Origin: Pseudoscleropodium purum
Taxonomy: Eukaryota; Streptophyta; Bryopsida; Hypnales; Brachytheciaceae
Assembly (NCBI GenBank): GCA_963969395.1
Contig: OZ017803.1
Location: 3,534,001 to 3,598,000, forward strand
Reading direction: 5' to 3'
DNA length: 64,000 nt
Position numbers and translations under genes: made by a program. Below the pieces are notes generated by a model. That model searched no databases, had not been told where the DNA came from, and was given only the letters and a program-made list of their open reading frames with translations. Shown one piece after another: positions 1-10,481 of the stretch. Every line of letters begins with the position of its first letter. Positions within the stretch are counted from its first letter, which is position 1.

Positions 1-223
1 ACGCTTCCTCAATCGGCACATGTCGCCGGAACTCACGCACGGTCGTGTCCAAGGGAGTCCCTACCCCCTTCATCTTCGTCTTCTTCACATCTTCCTCTTC
101 ATCTCGAACTCGGCCGTAGTTCAAGTGTTGTTGCGTCTCCTCGCCCCTTGCCGCCCCTGATATCGCCCTCCACAACATCGTCCATCTCGGGGATTGACGT
201 TTTAGGGCTACCTGAGCTCCCAT
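1..223 (-). CDS. 5' end of an unrecognised protein-coding gene, cut by the window edge
   Basis: A minus-strand frame is open from about 262 to the window edge, with ATG codons at 223 and 178. Read from 178 it starts MLWRAISGAARGEETQQ, followed by an acidic/basic stretch with DEEED, then GVGTPLDTTVREFRRHVPIEE, and is still open at base 1. The first residues are basic and hydrophobic and could be an organelle targeting peptide. The DNA here is rich in CpG compared with the AT-rich sequence that follows, as expected near a plant gene start. The antisense frames covering the same bases look less protein-like. I do not recognise the family, and the rest of the gene lies outside the window. The choice between the two starts is open. 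Confidence 0.5.
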   Translation of the reverse strand, partial: MGAQVALKRQSPRWTMLWRAISGAARGEETQQHLNYGRVRDEEEDVKKTKMKGVGTPLDTTVREFRRHVPIEEA

Positions 224-2355
224 CTCTACGACATTCGCTTTCCAAAAAGAGCTGCGAGATTCTTACAAACATGAAAGCAACATTTCCGGGGACAATTGAT
301 CTGCGCTTTCTCGAAAATCTTGGACATTAACCGAAAAGAAGACGATCGCCGAAGCTCTTGATCTCTCGATCATGAATCGGCTGAACGGGATGTACGAATC
401 CGGAGTTTTCTTGGAAATTGGGGCTTCGGGAAGAAGGTGGAGATATTGCGGGGGGCCTGATTGCGTGTGAATATACCCACCAGAGCACGGAACCGGAACA
501 AAGCGATCGTAAATCTATCAAGTGAGATGCACTGCCCAGCAATCAGAGGCCCCAAATTAGCTAGGGGACGTGAAGAAATACAAAATTAAATTAGCACAAA
601 ATAGGGGGTAATTTTTACATTTACTCTTTGATGGGGCAATACCAGTGATTTTATTTTTGGCAATAAAGGGACTAATATCACAAAAAATTTATCTTTTGCA
701 CCAAGTCCTTACAAAAAATTGGAGTTAGAAAAGTTAAAAAGGCCAGAACTAAATCTTGGATCATACCCTAGTAGCCACTACCTTGACCATGAGTACTAGG
801 GTTTGCCACTTTGTAGCCATCTATCTAAATTTTGATTCAACAACTTTTCAACCACAGTCACCTAAAATACAACAAAGTTGGAGATATGGATATAGGTTGT
901 AGCCACATATATGCAAGTATCTTCGTCATATCACTAGGTGTTGTAATCATAAAACATTAAGGTTGCACTACTATTGAAGTAATTGTTGCCCCACTTATTG
1001 CTATAGATGGTGTAATTAAGACTTTGCTAAGTATGGCCATGTGTCAAGAGAGACTCTTGATGCACTTGTTTGTATGTTGATGTGTTTTGATTCAAGTGTG
1101 CCATGGTTGTTTAATAAATAAGAACTTTTAGGCACCCTCCAAATGTTGATTCAATAATTATGCATTATCCATAGCAAATTTTTTGACTCAAAAGTTGGTT
1201 ATTTCCCATTTTGCATCACTTTTCAAAATTTTGTTGCCCTATTTTGCACTAGTCCAAGAGCTAAAATTGCCAAAGATGTTTTTTTTTTCAAGTTTTGCTT
1301 TGAGGCCATACAACTCACACTAATTGCTAGCTTGAAGACAATTTTTGCACCAAATTTTTTTTTTGAAAGCACCTAACCTCAGCCACTTACTTCTCACCTA
1401 GAGCCCACATCTAGATTCCCTAAAAATTAAAAAAAAACTGGGCAATACAGGAGGCAATCCTCCCTTGCCATACCTTGTGATCTATGTTGTTGCCACAATA
1501 TAAGAAAAGAAAAGAAAATTATTTTTCTAAATTTTAAATTCAAAGAAAACTTTAAAATTCAATCCCTCTTTTCTGCTATGCATCAGAACCACATGTTATC
1601 ATGGAGGTTTAAAGGAAAAAATTATTTGTTGTTTGAAAGAAAATTAATTTCAAAGTTAGCCATATCTAAAACTCAATTTTGTTGACCATGATTTTGAATT
1701 GTTGTATCTTTTGTCAATTTTTTCTTAAAACTTAAATAAAAAAATTGGTGCATTAGAAATCTAGTGTAAGACATTTGCAAGTGTACAAGCATGCTTGAAA
1801 AGCTTCTTCATTTGGATTTCTTTACTATCAAGTTATACTATTTGGTTAAAATATAGAAGTAGGTCAAAAAACACAATAGTTTACAATGGGTGTATTTATA
1901 GTGTCTACTTAAATATGTTACAATGTGTATCTACATTAGAAGGGTCATGTGTCATGTGTAATCACCACAACAAAGTAGATTATAAAACATTGTATCATTT
2001 TTGTAAATATTGTAGTATATTTAGAATGATATAAAAATATTGATATCATGAGAGAGATAAAATTGTATGATATTTTTGATAATTTTGAATTTGTTGAAAG
2101 TTGAATATATGGAAGAGAACTATACACTCATAATATGAACAATACACTAATAGTAACAACACTAAATATGAACACTAGTTGTCAACTAAATTTCTACTCA
2201 AAAAATTAAATTAAAACCCAAATAGTTCACCTAGCATTAGTTAAAATCAATTTTCAACATAAATACTAATTGTCAACTAAATAAAAATTAGAATTAGTTA
2301 CACAATAGGATAACATTATGAGTACCACGATAATACTTTAGGTACCATCATACTA
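224..2355. other. Intergenic spacer, AT-rich
   Basis: The first 330 bases are GC-rich and probably hold the promoter and 5' leader of the gene running off the left edge. From about 580 the sequence becomes strongly AT-rich with poly-T and poly-A runs and no convincing exon on either strand. The short open frames here have no recognisable motif. Confidence 0.6.
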
Positions 2356-2520
2356 AATTTTATTATTAGTGTAGTTTTCACGCATTATACGAGTGTAATT
2401 ATCAGACACCGTATGTCTAATATTATCATTTACCATATTATTAGTACTATTATCTTGTTGCTGAGACGAACCATTGTTCAATATACCACCGGTACTAGCC
2501 ATGGTCAAATGATCGTAATT
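2356..2520 (-). other. Open 55-codon extension behind the MADS stop codon
   Basis: Directly after the TGA at 2523-2521 the MADS frame continues for 55 sense codons and ends at TAG 2355-2353. The conceptual extension is Asn/Gln/Ser/Thr-rich, with NNGSSQQQDNSTNNMVNDN in its middle, the same composition as the MADS tail. This suggests that the stop is a recent nonsense change or is read through. It could be chance in AT-rich DNA. Confidence 0.5.
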
Positions 2521-3639
2521 TCAGTGTGCAACACAACCAAAATTATCGTCAAATGTCATACCACCTCCTTCGTCTTGCTGTATACGGACGCCATTCAATA
2601 TTTCACCATGATCGTCGGCAACGGACAGTTGATCATTGTTTTCAGGTGTTGAAATATAATTGGGACTATCATTTGTTGTGTACCCAAAATAATTATCAAA
2701 TACTCCATTATGATCTTGTTGCATATAACCTTGAAAATTTTGTGGCATAGGTACAGTACTTTGATTATTATTAAGCATGTGCCCTTGAAAATTTTGAGGC
2801 ATAGTACCTTGATTGTTATTGACCATATGCCCTTGAAAATTTTGAGACATAGTGCCCTGATTATTATTGACCATATGCCCTTGAAAATCTTGTGACATAG
2901 TGCCCTGATTATTATTGGCCATATGCCCTTGAAAATCTTGTAAATGTGGCATAGTACCTTGATTATTATTTATCACTTGCCCTTGAAAATCTTGTGGCAT
3001 ATTATCCTGATTATTATTTACCATATGACCTTGAAAATCTTGTGGCATAGTGCCCTGATTATTATTGACCATATGACCTTGAAAATCTTGTAGATGTGGT
3101 ATAGTACCTTGATTATTATTTAGCATTTGCCCTTGAAAATCTTGTAGTATAGTACCTTCATTATTATTATTGTTAACCATATGACCTTGAAAATCTTGTG
3201 GCATACTGGTAATACCCTGATTATTATTCACCATATGACCTTGATAATCTTGCAACAAATGAGCATTATATTCGCTCCTTGAGTCTGGCTCCAAAAAAAT
3301 AAGAGGATTCTTATGGTCAAAACCATAGGATAGTTGGTGATTGTCGTTGTTGTCAACCGTTGATGGCTGAACTTGTTGGTGAACTTGAACCGGTGCTCTT
3401 CGGTGGTGGTGCTCCAAATAATTGGAGTACCGTTGTTCTATTTCATCAAAAGTTCCGTTGACAAAAGCGTGCTCGACTTCATTGCCACTGCTTGAAAATA
3501 TTATGAGAGCAACTTGGGCTTGGCACAAGACTGCTAATTCTGTGGCCTTGTTGAGAAGCCCCTTTTTACGTTGCCGGAACGTGGTGTTTGCAGCGGCTAA
3601 TCCTGCTAGTGGCTTGATTGCAATCTTCTTGCGACCCAT
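2521..3639 (-). CDS. Type I-like MADS-box transcription factor with Asn/Gln repeat tail
   Basis: This is a single-exon frame of 372 residues. Residues 1-60 are a MADS DNA-binding domain: MGRKKIAIKP at the start, the basic helix TFRQRKKGLLNKATELAVLC and the strand VALIIFSSSGNEVEHAF. MADS proteins bind CArG-type DNA as dimers in the nucleus. There is no keratin-like K domain and no intron, which is the usual architecture of type I plant MADS genes; the subgroup (alpha, beta or gamma) cannot be decided. Residues 80-120 are His/Gln-rich. Residues 130-306 are eleven copies of a repeat with core QDFQGHMVNNNQGT. The tail is acidic and polar. The ATG at 3639 is the only start that keeps the MADS box whole. 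The frame ends at a TGA at 2521-2523, after which the same frame stays open for 55 more codons. No CArG box or other control site could be assigned with confidence. Confidence 0.85.
   Translation of the reverse strand: MGRKKIAIKPLAGLAAANTTFRQRKKGLLNKATELAVLCQAQVALIIFSSSGNEVEHAFVNGTFDEIEQRYSNYLEHHHRRAPVQVHQQVQPSTVDNNDNHQLSYGFDHKNPLIFLEPDSRSEYNAHLLQDYQGHMVNNNQGITSMPQDFQGHMVNNNNNEGTILQDFQGQMLNNNQGTIPHLQDFQGHMVNNNQGTMPQDFQGHMVNNNQDNMPQDFQGQVINNNQGTMPHLQDFQGHMANNNQGTMSQDFQGHMVNNNQGTMSQNFQGHMVNNNQGTMPQNFQGHMLNNNQSTVPMPQNFQGYMQQDHNGVFDNYFGYTTNDSPNYISTPENNDQLSVADDHGEILNGVRIQQDEGGGMTFDDNFGCVAH
2722..3252 (-). repeat. In-frame minisatellite, 11 units, encoding the MADS Asn/Gln repeat
   Basis: Eleven imperfect tandem units of mostly 45-57 bases code for QDFQGHMVNNN plus a short variable linker. 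Unit length is always a multiple of three. Variants include NNNNN expansion in the second unit, QVINNN in the sixth and QNFQG in the last three. The last unit is partial (QNFQGYM). The units differ at synonymous and non-synonymous sites, so the array is not brand new. Confidence 0.9.
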
Positions 3640-4094
3640 TTTGATTATTGGTGCTTTGTTGTCGTCAACACTCCTGATTTAGAAGACATTGGGTTTATTA
3701 GTTAGTTAGTATACAATCAAAATAAAACAGGAGCACCAGTTCTAAAAATATAAAAAAGAAAAGTTAAAAAAGAAATATATATATATTTCAAGTATAGTAT
3801 CAAAATTAAAAGTTAGAAACATTAAAATTACCTTACATACCAAAAGAGTGGCTATTTAAAAGTCATGAGCTATATATATGTGGTTAGCTCTTATTAACTT
3901 TTATTTTTTATATTTTTACAAACTTTTATTTTTATTTCAAGTTCAATCACAAAGATTGAAATTGTATACATTAGAAAAAGATTTAGCTATTCTTAGAGGG
4001 TTGTGAGTTCTCCTAGTTTTTTAGACTGTAGAAATTTGCTACAGGAGTTGTTTGATGTGGCACAACAATTGCCACATCTCTCACACACACACAG

Positions 4095-4095
<1 letters not shown>

Positions 4096-4161
<66 letters not shown>
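4096..4161. repeat. (TA)33 microsatellite
   Basis: Uninterrupted TA dinucleotides, preceded by a short CA run at 4081-4092. Confidence 0.95.
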
Positions 4162-4164
<3 letters not shown>

Positions 4165-4572
4165 TTTTTTAAATAAAAAATTTCTAAAAAATTTCTAACA
4201 ACAACCATTCTCTGGCTATTGGGGGAACAACAAAAGGACTAGGCTTGAAATGACCCTCCCAACCTCCCCCCCTAATCTTCTACTACTTCTACTTGTAATA
4301 TTTTTTTACATGCAATTCGGTTTGGTTTGGATTGATTTGTTTGGTTTTGTGATGGTCATTCATATTTTCATGCCTATCATGCTGGCAAAATGATGGCATA
4401 GTTGGTACTTTCAAAAAGCTCTTGCCAACATTGGTGTTTAAAATAAGTCTTTGGGAGATCATAGTTAATTTTTAGAAAATTATGTGAGTTAAAAGATAGG
4501 GTCCATTTAATTCAAAAGGGGGATATTTTATAGAATATGTAGGACTACTATAGAGTTTATAAAATGCTACAG

Positions 4573-4575
<3 letters not shown>

Positions 4576-4615
<40 letters not shown>
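4576..4615. repeat. (AT)20 microsatellite
   Basis: Uninterrupted AT dinucleotides in AT-rich spacer. Confidence 0.95.
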
Positions 4616-4617
<2 letters not shown>

Positions 4618-7600
4618 GTTATATAAAAACATCATGTAGTAGAGATTTTTGTTAATAAGTTAGCATCAATAGACACAAGGATAGAGCTTATAGCTCATTT
4701 GACTTCAATCAATGAGGTCATATGTATTAAACATACTCATATTGAATGGGATATTCACATAATAGTTTTAGTAGAGATTTTGAAGTATTCAATGATAAAC
4801 TTTTCATTAACTCTTGAAGGTTGGAGGATGTTTTGAAAGTAGAAAAGTCCAAAACTGCAATTTCTAATGCATCATTCAAACATAAGGCAATGTGAAAAAA
4901 ATTCATCCTATTTGACCTTGTGGATTGAAAGATTATAATATTTGAAGAGAGAAAATAAACTTTTTTTTATTATTGCAAAATAAAGTCACTAGACTTCAAG
5001 CCCTTTTGAAATAAAAATTTTATTCCACACAAAAATGAGGATTTTTTCCATTCATAAATATATAAAGCATTAGAAAAAATCTGAGCCCTGAGGAGGGTCG
5101 TTAAGGATTTAGTTTTCAGTGCTACACAATGCAATTACAGGAAAATAAAAAAAATACTAAAAAAGTATGAAAACTAACATGGCCTGACGTGGCAGTGTGG
5201 CACAAGTAGTACCACATTAGCAGTTTTCATTAAAAAGTAAGAAACACTGTATTTCCTCTCTAATTGCACTAGGGTAGTTCCGAGCAGTGCAAAACTTGCA
5301 GACCTCCTAGGGGCTGAAATTTTTTGTACTGTTAGATTCACTCATGAAAAATTTTAGAAGCAATTCAAGCAAACATAGAGTATAGCTTATTCTAAATCAA
5401 CCTACAATGTAAGGTGGTTGATTGCATTAGTAATACATGTTTAGTCATTATTGATACTTTGTTGTGTAATGAAAAAATAATAATTTGAAACTCAAATAGG
5501 AAAAATCAAAAATCAACAATTGTAATATGTGGGAAAATTCAAGAACTTTGACTTCACAAATTATAAGGTACTAGGGCTTGAAGTTAAAAAAAAATGTTCT
5601 GTCAATAAGTTGCTCCAACGTTTTAGCACAGCTTGACTACTCTTAGAATGTGATTTGAGAACCAATATGTTTTGGACAATTGTATGCTATATTTTATTAT
5701 TTACATATGTATCAAATTTCAAAAATTGATGAGCATTTTTACCAAAATTGTCTAGGTTGCCAAAAAAGTTCAGGATAGCATAACTTTTGATTCATGCATC
5801 CTATTAGGAAAAAAATTGTATCTACACTAAGGGTATACATATTCATAGCTTGTCCAAAAATTGCTTGAACATCCAATCAAAATTGACATAATAAAAACCT
5901 ATCCATATTTTCAAGTGTCCATTCAACAAACCATTAGTCTTGGGGGATTAAAAATTGCCATTTGGTTAATGGTACTTGAATTAAATTGATTGTTTTTGGT
6001 TTCATGGTGTATACCCTATACATGTATGCGGAATAGGGAAGGAAAAATTTGTGAAGAAGGGTGGGGGTCAGAGAAATAGGACACTTAAACTTTATATATG
6101 AGATAGCCCCATTAAAAAACTACATGAAGGAACTTATAAAATGATAAGGTATTGAAAATATGCCATTCGTAGCTTTTATATAAAAATATAGTTATCTTAA
6201 ATACAATAATTAACGTAAATAGCCCCACATCAAATACCCTCTTAATTTAAATGTATATGTTAAATTACAAGGAGCAATTTATTTGAGGAACAAATTGCTT
6301 ATTTTCTTGATTTATACAACAAAAGATATTGAGCCTCTAAAATTTTCCACATGAAATAAGGATAAAGTAAAAGTAAATTAGAGAAAGTAAATGTTATAAT
6401 TGTAGCCACAATGTTTGTTTGTTGCAATGAGAATTCCTAGATTTTGGGTCCTCCAAATTACATTCTTGCAACTATTGGAAAACTCTCCACAAGGAGGGGT
6501 GCAATGACTTTATTTTTTTGGTGTTGAGACCTAAAATGTGAAAAATATTGAATTTTGAAGTTTTCATGAATTAAAAAATTAAAATACTACTTTTACATTT
6601 ACATTTACTTTATTATATTATATTGTAGAAATGGCACATGGCTCACTAGTGCTTATAATTGAATAACCTTATTCATGTAAGACATCAACTTCAAAGTAGT
6701 CGGAAGAACATTTTGGGTAGGTAATAGCAAGAATAGATATACTACTTCCTATTACACATTTTTTTTTCTCAATTTGAAGTTTTTTTATTTTTTTTATTTT
6801 TTATTTTATTTTATCAAATACTTTATTTTATGTCGATTTTGATAAGAACAAAAAATCATCAATTTAATGAGTCAATGTAATTTTTAGTGTTTTTGAGCTT
6901 AAATTGATATTGAAAATGATAGTTTAATTTTTGGGGATTGGTTGAAGCAATTATGTGTGTTATAAACTCTAGTCTTTGTATAAAAAATCCAAACCTAAAA
7001 ACACACCATAGAGCTTTAAAATATAAATTGAATGCATTGTCTTATCTAACAAATATTTCAAATGCAAATGCACTAAGATGTAACAATGGTTCATTTTACA
7101 ACTTGAATTCTCTCTACAATATCTAATGTAATTCCATGCTCTCAATTCTAAGGAAATATTCAAAATATCCTCACAACCAACATCACTTACACATTTGTCA
7201 AATTGTTAATATTTTAAATTCTATAAAATGTCAACTTCCTTCAATTTTTGTGTACAACAATCTAAAATTATGTATACCAACATGCACAAATACAAAAAGT
7301 TTTTTAAAAAAAAATTCTAAGACAAAATTGACAAAATATAATGTAATTCCAAATAATGGAGTTCAAAATTGAGTTCTAGACATTGCTAACTTTGAAATTA
7401 ATTTGCTTTCAAATCACAACTAATTTCTTCTTCTAACTTCCATAGTAATGTGTTATATGTTGCATACTAGAACTTTTGTATATCTACTTTTATTTTGGGA
7501 CTTTGCTGATTGATGCTTATGATATGGTTGCTTGAATGAAAAAGTTTCAAATCTATATTCAAGTTTGTTCATCAATGTACATATTTACATTAAATAAACA

Positions 7601-9320
7601 CAAATAAAAAAGAAATTGTCTAAAAAAGTAGGTTCACTTACTTAATGAATTAGTACCTCACCTATTAAAAATGAATCCTAAAACTCCAATCACCATGGAA
7701 ATCATTATTTTGGATACTATGTTTGAAATTTTTTGAGACCATCCTCTAGCTAATTTTCACCTTCTACAAAATTGGATTGGTTTTTTCTCAATGATCACCA
7801 ATTGCATCCTCTTAATCAAAAAAATATTGTTTTATTTCTTGCAACATCATTATCTCACCGACCAATTTCTTCCAAATTGAAATTGGCACCAATTGAATTG
7901 CTAAATTCCTGTAATGTAAGAAAAACAATTCCAAAATGAATGTATTAATCAATACTTCATCATTATCAAGAATTGAATGTAGCAAATTCCTTTACCATTT
8001 GAAGGCTAAGGATCCTTCCAACCTATACATGATGGAGTTGAAGATAGTTATAAAAAATTTGCTTGAAATCAAAAGACTTTAGGAATCACCTTCTTTAATT
8101 GGTTCTTCTACTGTCCTTGTAAGATTTTGCTCAAGATTGGTATATAGTTAAGTGGTTTAGAAGAATTCTTCCACAAGACAATGACAATTGAATGTTGTCA
8201 AAGTCATTGTCTTATCTTTCCAAGGCCAATTGTATGACACTATTCAAATTTCATGCTATCATGCCATTTCAAAGCTTTTGCTTGATGTTCTTTTTACATA
8301 GGAAAAGCCCTTTTACACATTGAGGTGCTCATTCATTGATACTTAGATAAGATGATCGAAACCCCTCTTTCCCGTTTCTTTCTATATTTTTTTTAGAATT
8401 TTTAACCATAGGCTTCATTTGGAGGCACTGCTAGGAGGTTGATACTCATAAAAAATGACCCTCACCTAGCGGAATATTAGCCACTGAAAATTTTCCCACA
8501 ATAGGTGAAATCCACCAAATATTGGAAGGAAGTAGTAAAATATCCTCTCTTTTTTGGATGCACTAGTTGATTTCCAGTACTATAAGTTTAGTTTTTTTTT
8601 TTTCTAGTTTTGCATCTTTCATTTTCAAAATGCAACCATTTTTTTCCCCACTTCCATCGACTAACATTGAACTAGCCCCTATTTTTTCATTGACCATTCA
8701 TAACATTGTTAACAAACTCTAGAAGGGTCCCTTTTGCTCCTTTAGAATGTGGGATCCCTCAACATTGAAACTTCATAAGGAACTTTTGAATCATAAATGA
8801 GTCTGAGTCTATAACCACTCAAACTCTCCAAGTAGTCTAACCACTTTTCTCAAATCCAATGCTTGGCCACTATCTCACTAGAGCATGTCCAACAAGCAAT
8901 TGGCTAAATTTCACTCTATTGCTGCTAAAAATTTTCAGTAGCTAAACGTCTTTAAAAAAATATCTTGAAAAAATTAGATTTTAGCCAAGATTTCAACAAT
9001 CAATAGAATTTGATAGCCAATTTGTTACTTCCTCCCCATTGGAATTAATATCTCACTAGTTAGTTTTGGGTTATAGTACTCCCATCATCCTTTACAACTT
9101 GCAAAATCCTTTCTTCTCTAATTTTTTTTAATGCTACTCACTCTCAAAATAGCCAAAGTTGATGCTTGTTTGTCTTAAAGGTAGCATGTTGCACTCAATT
9201 CCATAAACTAGTTCTAAAGTCACTGCTAGCCAGCCAATAGTTTCCTTCATATTATAACTTTCCCCGGTACGTAGGAGCGTAGCATATTGTACCCCCACTG
9301 GGAGTAGAGAATCAAGCCAG

Positions 9321-9463
9321 TTAACAATATTATGACAATTGGAGGTCAAACTACTGAGCAAGACCTCTCCTTTTCACACAAAATTCCAAGAGTGAGCATC
9401 TGTGCACTTCTCTCTTGTATTGAATTAGGATTCTCTGTCGTTGTCATCCATCGGACACTGTTA
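9321..9463 (-). mobile_element. Partial copy of the 230-bp TTAA-flanked MITE family
   Basis: Bases 9333-9463 align with the reverse orientation of the full copies at 14810 and 21044: the GGAGGTCAAACTACT block, the CTCCTTTTCACA block and the GTCATCCATCGGACA block occur in the same order. The left side keeps a TTAA at 9321-9324, but the right end runs into GC-rich sequence, so the copy is truncated. Confidence 0.55.
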
Positions 9464-9720
9464 GGCCGCCGCGTCGTAAGCAAAAGCCTCAGTGAAGGTC
9501 ATGTGAGACTGCTTGTTGGCCTTAAGCCATTGCTTGCAGCTTGGCCAGGTTCTTCCTTGCTACTCTTTGCGCCGCGCATAAAACGCGGCCGAGTAAGATA
9601 GTCCGCTCCTCCGGCATAGAACGAAGACGCGCCGGGTTAGTCGGCTCCGCAGGCCACGTTGTTCAGGAGCTTCACGTAGCCGTTGCGCAGCTTCGACAGA
9701 GTCCCTGTAGGAGCTCTCAC
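9410..9720 (-). pseudogene. GC-rich gene relic of unknown family
   Basis: This stretch is GC- and CpG-rich, unlike the surrounding DNA. On the minus strand different frames give protein-like pieces in order: LSKLRNGYVKLLNNVACGAD then a stop, then a piece with RRVFVLCRRSGLSYSAAFYA, then WLKANKQSHMTFTEAFAYDA. The frame changes and stops between them look like a decayed gene or a mosaic of exons. I do not recognise the family. The right part joins directly to a copied UREG fragment on the plus strand. Confidence 0.3.
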
Positions 9721-9816
9721 AGACTTTCACAGTGGACATTTTGTTGTGCGAGTCTGGGGAAGGGAAAAGGAACTTCTGTCTCTCCTTTCTCTCTTTTTGT
9801 ATTGTTACACCAGAAA
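9708..9816 (+). pseudogene. Duplicated fragment of UREG exon 4 and intron 4
   Basis: Bases 9708-9816 match 11277-11384 with few differences. They cover the last 50 or so bases of UREG exon 4 (the TTTGTTGTGCGAGTCTGGG stretch) and the first 55 of intron 4, including the TCTCTCCTTTCTCTCTTTTT run. The donor GT of the real gene is GGAAAAGG here, so the copy could not splice. A short match to exon 2 (GAGACTTCACGGAG, about 9829) follows. It lies some 180 bases upstream of the real UREG start. Confidence 0.75.
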
Positions 9817-9995
9817 TAGCAATCGCGAATCGAGACTTCACGGAGTGGGCACCAGTTGAGGAGAGTGAGCTAGCAGCCCCTACAAACAAATTAAACCTTC
9901 CGTGCCATCTCTCACGCAGAAGGGTGCAGATGCTCTAAGCCAAGGATTGCACTGCAATCGGGAAGCTGTAAGCGTAGGTGAAGGGTTTAGGAGCT

Positions 9996-10432
9996 ATGGA
10001 ACATACTCACGCTCATGACCATGACCACGGTCATAGCCACGATCACTCGCATGACCACCACGAACACGAACACGGTCACGATCACGTCCATGAGCATCCG
10101 TAAGCACTCTTCTCCGTTGAAATTAGGGTACGAGTGATTAAGTCTTTTCCATTCTCATCTCGTTGGATCTTCGATTTCCCGAGTTTGCTTTAGCTCGATT
10201 TGAGTTCTGATGGTCGAGGGATGGGATAGGGTCCAGCCCGAGTTCACTGCCGCGGATGGAAAGGTGTACCATTCGCATGATGGATTAGCTCCCCACACAC
10301 ATGAGCCTCTGGAGTCTCCGGGTTTTTTCAGCCGACGGGCTCAACCCCTTTCGACGCGAGACTTCACGGAGCGGGCGTTTACGGTGGGCATTGGCGGGCC
10401 AGTGGGCACAGGGTATGGGGCTCCATTACCAA

Positions 10433-10481
<49 letters not shown>

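Larger units (their letters stand above)
3640..9400. other. AT-rich intergenic region without recognised genes
   Basis: About 5.7 kb of AT-rich DNA with poly-A/poly-T runs and two long TA microsatellites. All open frames are short and carry no domain motif. The region looks like decayed repeats, but I could not assign termini or coding remnants. The MADS promoter should lie within the first few hundred bases. Confidence 0.6.

Noticed and set aside
3422..3682. 86-codon plus frame opposite the MADS box
   Set aside because: Antisense to the conserved MADS domain, with no motif of its own.
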